Shown here piece by piece: positions 36,901-48,886 of a stretch of DNA of 64,000 nucleotides. A program made the translations under genes and the position numbers. The notes under the pieces were generated by a model, which was given only the letters and a program-made list of their open reading frames with translations, was not told where the DNA came from and ran no database searches. This stretch comes from Trichoplax adhaerens (Eukaryota > Placozoa > Uniplacotomia > Trichoplacea > Trichoplacidae). Where the stretch lies: positions 959,072-1,023,071 of the forward strand of contig NW_002060944.1 in NCBI RefSeq assembly GCF_000150275.1. The letters are read 5' to 3'. Numbering within the stretch: position 1 is the stretch's first letter; each line of letters opens with the position of its first letter.

Positions 36901-39331
36901 ACATAATTACTCGAAATGAATATCGCTGGCATTTACCTCTTAGGCCATTCTCTTTTAGCCATTCCCTACTGCTCTTCGTATTTGTTGAACTGTTCGAATT
37001 AAAGCTAAGCGCATCACTAGCAATAAGATTAAGATTCAGAACTTAGAGAGTTACATAAATGTTTTAGGCTTTAAGTACGAGTTATAAATCAGAAAAAATT
37101 TCAAATCATACGCGGTAGAATCGCTTGTCGCGGCTACAAGAGTTGATAACTGATCGTACATTGACATACAATAAACAACAAATTAAAATCGTTAGTACAA
37201 TAATCTGTTAGGATGTTGTTACTACATTGAAGGGGTATACTCTAACGTAATTTCTGAAATTTTATAAATGCAATTAATCACTTATCTACTAAAGTAAAAA
37301 TTTATATTTCTTCAGAATAAAGTAGGTCTGCGTTAATAAACCTTGTTAATATTCTCCTCCAAAGCATCACTTAATAGACCGGCTTGCATAGACTTCATGC
37401 TCATCATTACCTCTACACCTCTAGATATTAACACAAAACAGAGCAAGATTAAATTACCACAGTAACAAGATAATTTGCTGGAGTTGCCCTTATATCAAAT
37501 AAAATACTATTTCAAAAGTGAAGATTAAATTACCTATCTAATTCCTGTTTAAGTAAAGCAATATCTGTACTGACAAATATTTCCTCTTCATGCCTTGACG
37601 AATAGCAATGATAGCGACCTTTTGAAACTTCTGCTATTTGTTGCAACATGTCCTATTTGTATTTATTTCATATAGCATTATTTCTTGATTTGTAGTCGTA
37701 TTATAATCTTACTGATCAATATATATGTATGTTTTCATAAACTATATAGGAGGCAACGTACACAGCATTCATCCTGTATACAATCGAAAGCAACAACATG
37801 TAGAGGCAGCTCAAGGCCAACTACGGCTTGCGATATATAATCGGAAACGCGTTCAAGAGGTTGATCAGGGCTTTTGTGAGAGGATAACGTTCGTACATTT
37901 TAAAAAGTTTCGTAGCAAAATGGATTCATGACTTAAACATTACTAATTTATCCTTAGGTACGGATGAATATTAACACTATAATTATGACACTGTATCATT
38001 CTTCTAACCTTCCACCTAAGATTATGATGATTGAATCAAATTGTTTCCTTTTCTTTAGAACTAATTTCAAAGCTCCGATTAGATTACAACCTCCCAGAGG
38101 TTGCAGCTGTTTTACGAATTGTCGAGTATCATCTAAGCTAAAATTGTACAGTTGTTACATACTCGTATTTAAATAAATTTGAAAATCCAAGATTGAATTG
38201 AATACACATCAGAGTATATTACACGATTATATAGATCTTATATAGTATAAGTCGTATAACGACTACATAAGCCACAACATGTGCTGTATGCAAGAATGAG
38301 AGTTTTAGTACCTCCTATGATTTACGCTGCGTATATTTCTAAATTGCGGTCTTGGATATGTTCCGAATGGCATGATATAAAATCCTTCTCTCGATGTTAA
38401 CTGTTCATCAATTAATTTCTAATGATAATGGAATATGGTGAGAAGTTAGGTCTAGTCAAGAATTTATTGCAGGAACTCGCATAAACGAATTTAAGCGTAC
38501 CAGCAGAGAGTCCTGTAGGGTAACTAATCGACCACAGCTACAATTATTGTCAGACATATCTATCAAGATAGCTATATTTTGACCATGAACTAGACCAAAT
38601 AGCTATTTAGAATGTGTTCAATTTAGAAAGTGTAGCTCTAGATAGCAGAAATTAATTCTAAGAAACGAATGGTTAAATAAAATGAGACCTATCATCACCT
38701 TTCTACTCCCTGTTAATAACCATTCTGTTCGCCTATGATAATTGCCAATACATCTAAGTAAAATTTTAGATTATTAATTTACATTTACCAGACTGTTTAA
38801 CATATTTAATTCGTATTAATTCTGTGGCTAACTCCATCAATTTCGTTCCAAAGCCCAACAATTTCTTGTGGTCACTGGTTCCAGTTTCAGAGAGGTCTCC
38901 TTCTGTCTTATACCTTAGTTTATACAGATACAGACTTGTCAATGCAAACATTGAATAATTCTTAAAGCCATTATAGTACGCAATATTTTCGTTAACTCAA
39001 TCAATATAAGTGCAACCTCTCTTTTTCACGAGCAAAATCGGCTAAAGTTAGTTTTTGCGCTTCCAGCCCATATACCTTCAGCCAATCATCAGTTATTTTA
39101 TGGACGTGATTTTCGTAAATTTTTCGCTCACCTGTATTATCACGTACAGCCTAATTTATCGTTAATAGAGAAATTTATCATCATTCATCTATTTTTAGTC
39201 AATAACATTGTTAACATTTCCATTTCGACAGCTATAATTACAGCATAACAACATTTAGACCCGTAACTATAAGTTCAACTGACCCATTGATCATAATGTT
39301 GCTTAACGGAGGTTATCTGCGAGTATTCCAT
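30952..39331 (-). CDS. VWA3A-like: VWA3-like protein with three von Willebrand A-type units, about 34 exons, ~1035 aa
   Basis: Exons (minus strand): 39331-39284, 39150-39017, 38913-38789, 38753-38689, 38571-38501, 38418-38312, 38137-38009, 37870-37762, 37652-37534, 37420-37342, 37149-37112, 37016-36937, 36677-36574, 36483-36406, 36334-36240, 36152-36033, 35940-35875, 35801-35722, 35424-35375, 35211-35019, 34908-34838, 34664-34617, 34517-34416, 34313-34193, 33662-33568, 32930-32869, 32802-32774, 32729-32619, 32556-32479, 32335-32298, 32072-31969, 31781-31637, 31545-31489, 31107-30952. Three times the protein repeats: a W-L-x4-L-x2-K-L motif (WLKVYGLEAQKL, WLKENGLRAQKL, WLKKYSLSKL), a WL..GSR. 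motif (WLLTGSRK, WLRSGSRK, WLLTGSRR) and a VWA fold. Unit 3 has the full metal site (DASGSM, GNTN, SDG); unit 1 (DMSDNN, GGCN) and unit 2 (ETSTEM, GRLN) do not. All phases agree except 38789/38753. Reading through 34193 instead ends at TGA 34170, giving a two-unit protein. VWA3A/B are cytoplasmic and of poorly known function. The first exon is tentative. Confidence 0.85.
32870..33540 (-). repeat. ~138-bp degenerate tandem repeat containing a VWA-gene exon and its decayed copies
   Basis: The exon at 32930-32869 (WLKKYSLSKL...) lies in the first of about five units. Further copies in the preceding intron have their exon-like part around 33050, 33190, 33330 and 33450. On the minus strand each shows a GAAATACAG-like and a TATCTCAAT-like block. 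Copy 4 still reads LKKYSISRYI; the other copies have stop codons or have lost the splice borders. This looks like tandem duplication of an exon with its flanks, followed by decay. Confidence 0.6.
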
Positions 39332-40639
39332 GACTAATTATCCGGTTTAATTATCTGAAATAGAATAGAAGCTTGCTCATGAAACCAGAATTCTAAAACA
39401 GTAAGCAAACATTTTCGTAATGATGATTGTAACGTCATGTACTACACCAACGTGTTCTGTTTTATAGATGAAGAATAAAGTTGATATGAAAGATAACCAA
39501 AATGTTATTTTGGATTAAATTACAAGTTGATAAATCTAGCATGGTTGCAGAGAACATCGTAGATTCCATTGATTTAATTAGGGCAATTAAACGATATACT
39601 AATGCTAGAGCTAGGCTGACTTGAATCTTATTGTGTAGTACAGTATTAGTAGATAATAGTTCAGTTTTAGTTATCGATAATTTGTGACGCAGCATCGATG
39701 AAAATGAATTACGTATTTAATATAGTAAAGTCTAAAGTCAATTTCTCCAGATAAAATACTCGTATATAAATTGAATAAAATGACTGTTGCTTACTAAAAA
39801 TGGAATCAGTTGCGATAATAAGAAGACCTACCTACTTATGAGCACTATCTTGTAAAGTAATTACCTAGTGAGTTTTCCATATCATGATGATCAGTACAAA
39901 TGTTAAAATAATTCAATGGACCTTGAAAAATTGCTGTAATCCTTTTCCGGCATACGAGTACGTACACAAGTAATGCCTATAAATTCCTGATCGATAGTTT
40001 AGTCGATTTACTTGTACAATTACCGCTGTCAATCTTGACTACAAGTTTTATTCCTTTATAAACTTTGCTATGATAAAGATTGCTTCTCAATGCTAACTTG
40101 AATAAGGTCAGTAAGTGGTCAGTTATCCAATTGGTGAGTATTCTTACATTAGCGTAATGATTGTGTTGTCATTTAGGCTATTCGTGTAGAATCCTACGAA
40201 TGCTCAGTAGTGCTTATGAGTATAGCATAAGCACATTCACAGTACTTTGCCGTACTACCTATTCTACTGGGACAATCTATACGGTATGTAAATCTTGCAT
40301 AGGTCAACTACAGTACAATATTCTTTTATACCTACTTTGTGCAACTCTTTCTATTTATATTGATCATGCCAATTCGTCCTCTGTTTTCAATATGTGGCTG
40401 CTTTTATATAGACACATGTCACGTATTCTAGTACTGCTGGAAACTGTAGCTTGCGTTGCCAACCCACGGTGCATTCATTAGCCGTAGTAAAGTGCACAAA
40501 ACGTCGATAGAGATTGGTCATAGATGAAATACAAGCAATGCAAATTCCTCTACACTAAGCTCTCCATTTACAGCGGCAAATGTGGAAGAATGTTGCCATG
40601 GTTACGAAAGGAAATGTTGATGAGTAAACGAACGCCTCT
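39332..40639. other. Intergenic upstream of the VWA gene
   Basis: No gene is supported. Open frames of 60-106 codons near 39462-39695 (-) and 40161-40481 (+) begin at TTG codons or lack protein character. Sequence from about 40590 starts to resemble the satellite that follows. Confidence 0.4.
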
Positions 40640-42690
40640 GATTCTGCGCATACTGCACGGCCATGATTGGAGTAAGCAAATTCATTCTGTCCAACCTGCA
40701 TATCACACTATCATTTTCAGTCAAAGTTCTGTACAGCGAACAGTGGTCACAGTAGGAGTACTGCATCAATTCAATTTTTAGAGTGTCTGGTTGAAAATAG
40801 CTCTCCAGTACTCTGGCGCCATTTCCAGTCAAAGTTCTGCACTCTGGCACTCTCGAGAGCAGGATTATAAGCCAGATATCGCGTTGCAGTTTTAGTCCAA
40901 GTTCTATCACCTAAAGTGGATAACTAGCGAGGAAAGAAGTTGGAATAGCTACTGCAGCAGCACAGCCTAGCAATAATAGTTATAATTATTACCCGCATTG
41001 GTTATAGATTACGTAGTATATGCAGTCTGTATGGACGTCCTTGTATTTTTTTACTTTACCTCATGTATCCTGCAGCATTCTGGAGTTATTTACAGCCAAA
41101 GTTACTCGTAAGAACAGGATTATAAGCCAGATATCGCGTTGCAGTTTTAGTCCAAGTTTTATCACCTAAAGTGGACAACTAGCGAGGAAAGAAGTTGGAA
41201 TAGCTACTGCAGCAGCACAGCCTAGCAATAATAATTATAATTATTACCCGCATTGGTTATATATTGCGTAGTATATACAGTCTGTATGGACGTCCTTGTA
41301 TTTTTTTACTTTACCTCATGTATCCTGCAGCATTCTAGAGTTATTTACAGTCAAAGTTACTCGTAAGAACAGGATTATAAGCCGGTATCGCGTTGCAGTT
41401 TTAGTCCAAGTTCTATCACCTAAAGTGGACGACTGGCGAGGAAAGAAGTTGGAATAGCTACTACAGTAGCACAGCCTAGCAATAATAATTATAATTACTA
41501 CCCACATTGGTTATATATATTGCGTAGTATATGCAGTCTGTATGTATGTACTTCCTTGTATTTTTTTACTTTACCTCATGTATCCTGCAGCATTCTGGTG
41601 TTATTTACAGTCAAAGTTACTCGTAAGAGCAGGATTATAGGCCAGTAACGCGTTGCAGTTTTAGACTAAGTTCTATCACCTAAAGTGGACTACTAGCGAG
41701 GAAAGAAGTTGGAATAGCTACTACAGCAGCACAGCCTAGCGATAATAATTAATTATAATTACTAGTAGAACCTACGTTGGTTATATATTGCGTAGTATAT
41801 GCAGTCTGTATGTACGTACTTGTATTTTTTACTTTACCTCAGGTATCCTGCAGCATTCTGGTGTTATTTATAGTCAAAGTTCGGTACACAGGCACTCGTA
41901 AGGGCAGGATAATGCTCTAGTACCGAGGAACTTCGGCTGAAATCAGTTCTTCAGCCCAGCAGTACCCCCCCCCCCTATCGCGATGCACTTTTAGTCAAAG
42001 TTCTATCACCTAAGGTGAATAACTAGCAAGGATAGAAATTAAAATGACCACTTGGCATTAAATGTAATAATAATAATTACTAGTAGTCTGTATGGACGTA
42101 CTTGCATTTTTTTTTACTTTACCTAATGTGCCTTGCAGCATTCTGGTGCTGTTTCCAGTCCAAGTTCTGTACGCTTTGGCATTCTTAAGAAAAGGATTTT
42201 GTGCTAATACTGCAGAAACTTATGGGAAAAATCAGTTCTGCGATCCAATACTTTGCCTATGGTACCCTGCAGCGTTCTGGTGCTATTTCTAGTCAAAGTT
42301 CTGTATATTGGCACTCGTAAGAGCAGTGTTGAATTGCTCGACGCCAGGTTTTCAACGCTTGTGTGAACGTACAATATGCGGCAGTCATGACGGAACCTGC
42401 GGGGAAAATCATTTCTGCAGTCTAGCATGATTAGCATCCCTTTTTCGCGATACACTTTTAGTCAAAGTTCTATCATCTAAAGTGAACAACGAGCGAAGAA
42501 AGAAGTTGGAAAGACTACTACAGCAGCATAGTTTGACAATAATAATAGCCCTGTGTATATCATACTGCCATCATTTTTTGTAGTTACTGGGAGCTGGGCG
42601 ATGCATTCGTCAGTAAGTGAACCTTGAAAGTGCCATTTTCAATCAAAGTTATACGCTGTTGCATTTCCAGTCGTCCCTGTTCGAGTAATA
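40640..42690. repeat. ~255-bp satellite array (about 7 copies, the outer ones degenerate)
   Basis: The clearest units begin at 40861, 41116, 41371 and 41631 (periods 255, 255, 260), each at AGGATTATA. Within a unit: ATCGCGTTGCAGTTTTAG, CAAGTTCTATCACCTAAAG, GAGGAAAGAAGTTGGAATAG, GCAGCACAGCCTAGCAATAA, TATGCAGTCTGTATG.ACGT, TTTTTTACTTTACCTCATG and TATCCTGCAGCATTCTGG. Diverged copies continue to about 42690, one with an 11-C run at 41965-41975. No terminal inverted repeats or coding sense were seen. Confidence 0.9.
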
Positions 42691-43188
42691 TCTACCTCCT
42701 CTGGTCATTCTGCTGGTATAAAGTACATGAAGTTAACGAGCTAGAACTACACCGATGGAATCGACGCTAGGTCGACTTATTTCAGTACCTCGCAGATCAT
42801 TCTATTTGGGCCATTTTTGCACTCTACTCTCAGTTGGGGGCAGATGCCATGACTCCATCAATCAATCATATAGTATGATGGAAGAAGCTCGACGGCGCCA
42901 GTGAGTACTAGGGTCTCATAGGAGTACAACACTCGACACTTTTTTTTACACTCCAGTCATTACTTATTGACTCATCGCTGGAAGTTCCTAGCCTTCATAT
43001 TGGTAGTTAGCGCATTGGTGTAGTGGAGCGCTGTTCCGGGTTTTTTTATGCAGCAAGCAGCGTAGGATAGTAGAAGAGGATAGTAAAGACTCGTCGATCA
43101 TATGCTAGTCACGAAACTACTATTGTTCCCCTCACCTTGCAGTTCATCGTGAGAACTACATTGATACAGTAGACATCGCTAGCTGTTC
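42691..43188. other. Unassigned stretch between the satellite and the next gene
   Basis: Rather richer in G+C than most of the window. No exon with convincing borders was found; it may be promoter and 5' UTR of the gene at 43189. Confidence 0.3.
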
Positions 43189-44293
43189 ATGAGTTTCGAT
43201 TTTGTGTTTAAAGCTGAGAATTTGAAGGCATCCAAGCAATCGCTTCCTTATCGACTGACTCAGATCGTAAACATCCTCAATCCATCAGACATACGCGTAC
43301 ACTTGTACGTAAATGGATTAGCGGTAGATGAAACGATACTGTTCCATGGTGAGACTTGACATATGATTTTAAGCTTCTTGTAAATATAATGAATCGCTTT
43401 CTATGTTGAATATAGCTAGCTAGGCTATTAACCTTCACAAGCACTAAGGATGCGCGTAACTCATAAGCCTTTTAAAGGAAATACCGTCGTTTTTTTTAAA
43501 TTTACGTTTCAACGAGTCGATGCTCGAGGATGATATCGAATGTAAAGTCTAATCGGATACCGTAAACTGGATAGAGTAGAAACAGTTACTGCTATTCAAT
43601 ATTCAGAACTGAACTTTCAGTCGATTATCCCGTTTGAGTAAGAGTGTTATAGCATCGGCCGGGTAGGATAGGACTCATGGGGTTAGCCAACGAACATGGC
43701 ATCCTGATAAGTAGCAGGCAAATAGTCACAGGCGCAAACAAAATATGATGTTATATAATATTTTCACATTGAAATCATGACTATAAGAAATATGTACGGT
43801 ATATCAGTATTGGCCACGGGTATTACTCTCAAACTACATGCGTCCAAGCCGTTCACAAAAATGAAATTAAAGTTGAAACAGTAAGATACAAGAACGTACA
43901 GATTCCATTTCTATAATCAAGTACATTAGCAAGCTTTCAGCGAATACAGCGTAATGCTGTGAACGCCTATGATGATTGCTAGCAATATTGTAAAGGTATT
44001 TAAGCTTTGTATTACGGAGATGTAGCAGTATATCTTTATCGCCACAATAAAACTCTAAACTTCCAGCTTATGCTTCTGTAAATATTAACTGATATTAAAG
44101 GATACACTCTCATCGTCGCTTGTGCCGTACATAAGGATTACAAGCATATGCAAGCCTGGTAATGATATAAATGTCAGTGCTCCACGCATAAAGTAGCCTT
44201 ATACTCATTGAAACGATCAAATGGCTAAACTACTTAGAAGAATCCCTTCGAATTTCTCCTCCACTTTTTCGTTCAGATTTTACAGCATTATAA
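43189..44293 (+). CDS. Unrecognised 125-aa protein, five exons
   Basis: I do not recognise this protein. Exons 43189-43348, 43607-43637, 43808-43880, 44101-44158 and 44238-44293 sum to 378 nt, with every border AG/GT and all phases consistent, from an ATG to a TAA. The product starts MSFDFVFKAENLKASKQ, continues RVHLYVNGLAVDETILFHE, FQSIIPFDIGHGYYSQT, VHKNEIKVET and VPYIRITSICKPE, and ends RSDFTAL. There is no signal peptide or membrane segment. The alternating hydrophobic/polar stretches (FDFVF, RVHLYVNGL, IKVET, YIRITSI) suggest a small beta-rich fold (inference). An AATAAA at 44361, 68 nt after the stop, supports a real transcript end. The weakest parts are the tiny second exon and the acceptor at 44100. 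A shorter alternative would end at a TAG near 43981. Confidence 0.5.
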
Positions 44294-44360
44294 TGCTCAA
44301 AATCTGTACCCTAACATTATTTGTGCCATATGCAACTTTTTATATATCTACAATATACAG

Positions 44361-44366
44361 AATAAA
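44361..44366 (+). terminator. Candidate polyadenylation signal AATAAA
   Basis: Canonical hexamer 68 nt after the stop codon of the five-exon gene at 43189-44293. The spacing is typical for a short 3' UTR. Confidence 0.45.
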
Positions 44367-45189
44367 CCCCTACCAAAAAAGCAGGCAATAAACACTCTCA
44401 TATCCTTTAAAGTAATTTATATATAAATGCTGTATGGTAATGATTGCCATTTCGTGTAAATCTCTCAAATGTTAATTTACTCAACACGATTCAATTACCA
44501 ATCCGTTTTGGATCAAGAGTAAGGTTTTATCCGATCTTAATGGCGACAAGCTGCTTCACTTCACTTCTATTGCTCCCATTAAATTATAATCACGTTTCGT
44601 GGACAGAGAGAATTAATTAATTTGTAAATTTCAATTTGTTTACTAGCATTAATTATTTCCCTGAAAAGAGGTATGGCACCCTGGTGAGAGAAATACGTAT
44701 GGTTTGTTTAAAGGATGAGATATAGACTTCCCACACCCCCTCTACCACTGTCCAAATTTAGAAAAGTAAGTTTGTGATCGCCCGCGCGACTTGTTGACGT
44801 CCCCTAAAAGTAAATATTGCGTTGGCAATTAATGCACCTGACGGTGTTGATTTTATTCGGAGTATACATTCTCATCAGTGAGAGGACTGCTACCACCGTG
44901 GTGTGTATATTAATGTTTGTTAAAGAATTTAGCATTAGCGAGTAAGATTATATGTATAGTTTTTATTATTATTATTAAACTATTTGTCTAGTCGTATCTT
45001 GTACAAGTTGTCCTTACGACATAAAGGCTAGCACCTTACAATGGAGACAGCTTTAATAACCTAGAATAGGTACAAAATGCGAACTACATTATTGTACACT
45101 GTACAGTAAGGAGTCGCTTTGATGTGTCAGTACAGTATGAAGAAAAATTCGTATCGTAGATCTACTAGCCGTAAAGACTAGAAGAAATC
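44367..45189. other. Intergenic with a small G+C-rich island
   Basis: Around 44735-44900 the base composition rises (CACACCCCCTCTACC, CGCCCGCGCGACTTG). It is followed by a T-rich ATTATTATTATT tract near 44965. No coding potential, terminal repeats or target duplication could be confirmed. Confidence 0.3.
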
Positions 45190-45756
45190 TCACTGATTCT
45201 CTTCTACGATATCATCGATATGGATAGTATAATTGAGTTTGACACGATCAATCCCCATTGGATAATATTGTCCCATGGAAGGATCGAATAAATCACATTG
45301 ACTATCATCATCCTAGCAAACATGAAAGTCTTTCGTAATGATGAACATCGTATGATATTTTAATCACTCTGTTGAAAAAGATATTGTCCATTCTATGTTA
45401 TACTATCGATGCAGTCCTTAGCAACCCAGTGAAAATAATATCAGCTGTCGTTTGATATTATAATACAAGAATTTAAAAGTTATAGAAATTCACTCTTAAA
45501 GGGTTAACTGGACTACTGCGGTTATGATCAAGAACTCTACGACAGTATCACTACCATATAAAAAGTCATGAACGACGTTGTAGTTTTCACTAAAAGAAAT
45601 TGATACTATTCGACTTAAAATACTAAGTTATACAAGGAAATGGACAGCATTGCTAGGCATTCTTTCGTCAATGTGATGAAATAATTTCGAAAATATTGCT
45701 CTGATTGGATATCCTACATTGCGGGTGTATTTTCTGCCATAATCCGATATAATGGT
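45190..45756 (-). CDS. Possible 3' end of an unrecognised minus-strand gene (two exons)
   Basis: The terminal exon 45312-45190 follows an AG acceptor and reads 40 codons to a TGA (DDDSQCDLFDPSMGQYYP ... IDDIVEENQ). It is preceded by exon 45756-45634 (41 codons, TIISDYGRKYTRN ... DERMPSNAVHFL). Both are phase 0, with AG/GT borders. A small upstream exon at 45999-45974 (FDLFDHLH) would also join in phase. I do not recognise the family, and I could not extend the gene further upstream with confidence: candidate pieces at about 46200-46480 do not join in phase. It may be a real gene end, a decayed gene, or chance. Confidence 0.35.
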
Positions 45757-48700
45757 CTGATACCCAAGTCAATACATACATCGATTGAAATGATATTTTC
45801 ATATATTTAAATTAATTTATAGAAAAGTAAAAGTATATCCATTAATTATTCATTTATGAGTGGTTTAATATTGCGGCATCTTTTCAAATTATTATACCAA
45901 TTGTATTGATTGCAATTGTCTCCGTGGTAAAGAAAGCCATCAAAGCATGTTGCAGATGCCGAAATGTATTCACATGCAAATGATCGAAAAGATCAAAGGC
46001 TGTATGAAATATAGATATATAGATATAAACAATCTGTCAATCATTTCCCATGAAAGCAATTTACATTTAATAGTTTACGGTATGGTTTAGCCGTTTAAAA
46101 ATTCTTTATTCATTTTCATTCATCGTCAAGATATTGATTGATGGTATACCGGCTTAGATTAAAGTTAGCAAACATCGTCGAGAAATAATGATTGCGATCG
46201 TAGCTGCAGGACATAAAAAATTAATAACTGTCACGATCTCAAAAATAGCACTCGTCAATTTATCCATCGGTGATCAAATTTTTTTCCCATTACTTGAAGC
46301 AAGAAAAAAATAAGCTGATATTACGCATAAACTGTTCATAACTATTCGTCGATTATCAACAAGATCGAGAGTTATAACAGGAATAAAAAAATCTTCTCTC
46401 ATGATAGAGACTGTGGATCCATTAAATAATAAAATGATAACACAATCGAAACTAAATACGAACGGTAACTGGCAGAAGCATTTAATTCCAGCGAAACTAA
46501 GCATTCTTTTCTACGTATAACAACATCCCATAAACTAATTATGCTCGTACAAGATGCCGTATGTTGATACTAGATCGATGTGTATTCATGATGTGAATCA
46601 TCATGATAAGTGTAGAATGGTAGAATAGGGGATTACACTTAATTTTATGTAATCTGACACGCCAAAAGTATGAAATACGAACATTTAATTAAATAAATTA
46701 GATTCACGTAGTATGTACCAGTATGTCATGATTCATGTTTATTTGTTAAGCTATAGTCCTCCCTCAATTTAATATTCAACAGATTGACAGCGATAACTTG
46801 ATGATGCACTACCCCAAAGTAAAATCCCGTGACATCATCTTAATATTTAATAAAACAGTCAATATTGCTTGTAATTTATTACTTTCCCATTGCTTGAATA
46901 CATCTATAGCGACGATTAAATACGTGCATAGCCCACATGCCAATATTTTTTACATCATTTTATTTTACAATGGACCAATCATTTGTAGTCTATTTCCAAT
47001 AGCATATTTCTTATTTGTTTACTAGATAGAATACAAATTGTGCTGTTTATGATTGTACCAGCGATCATTAAAGCTTCCATAATAATAACAGTAAGCGTAA
47101 ATAGAATGGCGAAATGCTATTACGACCCAGTGGAAAAATTAATTAATTTCTCTGGGATGAGTGCTCTACTTTAATCGGCATCATTGGCCGATCCAATCAT
47201 TTAATTTTGAATCGGCCCTTGGTACTTTTCTATCACCCGTAGAAATTGCATTCTTTAGGAAATGATGGTATCTAATTTGCCTCCAGCCTAAGAACAAGAA
47301 AATAGTAATACGTATCTCACGAAAGCTATAAATAATTATTACAGTAAAAATACTTTAAATCTTGCCCTTTGGTATTGTTATTTCTATTGAAATGATTAGT
47401 CACTACATGAACCCTACGTATGATTATGTACCAATCTGCCTAAGAAGGAAAACATTATTTCCGGCACTCTATAAAATTATCTTAATCATTATCTTGTCTT
47501 ACTGGAGTGCTTCATTAAAAAAAAAAAGATTCTATTCAGTTTTCTACAGTAATTTACTCGTACATTAAAAATTGGATGGCTAAATGGTAATATTAGTAAT
47601 CAAAAATAAATTACTGTAATAACTTAATAGCAACTTGATTTCCCTCTTGTATGATACAAAGTTCCCATCATCAGGAAAATACAACAATAACTACACAATT
47701 TTTATTTTTAAAGAGTTATTTTTATTTGGTATATCTGCAATACAGTGTGCGGCCTCTACGTTTTTCATATCGTGACCATTAAAATTATTTACAACAATTG
47801 ATCAAAGTGGCATAGAGAAGAAGTTAGTTTAAACTTTTTCATTTGTCGACTTGATCGTTCTCTATGGCAAAAAGAATTCTACAGAGATAAAATTAAAACA
47901 ACTTGTATCATTATGAGGTACCGGTTATGAAAATAGAACATCAGTACCATGATGATGCTAGACATTGCTGCAATGATATTTATAAATATAACTGCAAAGA
48001 TAAAATGCGATGGAGTGTTACAACTGAAAATTCTAAATTATAGAATCGATTTTTCAATATCATCTTATAGGCTGTTTATAGTCATACAAATCACGTTATC
48101 AGTGTAAATAAGGCCCATCTAGATTACAACTATCATCATTACTTCCAATTAATATTATATGCTATTACCATCATGATGAAATAAAATTAATATTTTAAAC
48201 ATATCCTTAGTGGCTATAACTTTTACTTTGACGCTAAAAATGAACAAGTTAAAACTTGATATCAAGCTACAGTTAAAATATCTCCGTATGTCATAAGCGT
48301 GACAATATTATAAATCTTTATCCTATTCTCTCTATAAATAAAACAGACAGAATATTTTATCCAGTGCAATCACAAATTTATAATCCAATCAATACTTTAA
48401 AATGGATGGAGTTCCAAAAGTTTATACAACATTTTTTTCAATGCAAAAACTTTCTCCATCGCCAACATGTCCTTCTACTAACCGTAGATTGATCATTTAT
48501 AGAGTCAATACAATACATTTTGTTAACTTCTTATTACAGAAAAAGTACAGGAACGATTATGGAACCATCGCTTAGCTAGCTTCGGCTAAGCCAAAGATGG
48601 TTTTCTTGTTGCTTAATGTTAGCAAGATACGAAACAAAATCAATTTTCAATCATCCAAATGAGATTGAATGTAGAGTTAAGTTAGACGTAAACTATTAGG

Positions 48701-48886
48701 CTTAGAAATCAAAGCTTAGTACGGCTAAAATGATGCATTTTTAAATGTGTCATTTTAATGCCTTTACCATCTATACAGATGGCCAACCAGTTTCATTGAG
48801 TTCAAAACAATACTTAGTAATCAAGTCGAATATCAATTTGAAATATTGAACTTCACTACATCGGTACTGTCTCAAATAATACATGT
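45757..48886. other. Unresolved AT-rich segment with scattered hydrophobic open frames
   Basis: On the plus strand short hydrophobic frames occur near 45885-45995 (QIIIPIVLIAIVSVVKK, then a Cys-rich CCRCRNVF), 46860-47025 (FYNGPIICSLFPIAYFLF) and 47040-47175 (VLFMIVPAIIKASIIIT). They look like fragments of a multi-pass membrane protein broken by stops and frameshifts, or exons of one I cannot assemble. No start, stop or consistent splice chain was found, so no gene is called. Confidence 0.25.

Noticed and set aside
37725-38176. Plus-strand open frames of 68 and 70 codons
   Set aside because: They are antisense shadows of VWA-gene exons 37870-37762 and 38137-38009.
40161-40481. 106-codon plus-strand frame
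   Set aside because: Begins at TTG, has no recognisable protein features, and lies next to satellite sequence.
43671-43710. Extra exon between the second and third exons of the 125-aa gene
   Set aside because: Weak borders, and the third exon already joins the second in phase without it.
44770-45035. A TGT...ACA bounded element suggestive of another LTR
   Set aside because: No matching target duplication at the ends and no second copy in the window.
45555-45589. Small exon with AG/GT borders between the two minus-strand exons at 45756-45190
   Set aside because: It does not join in phase with either neighbour, while the two flanking exons join each other directly in phase.
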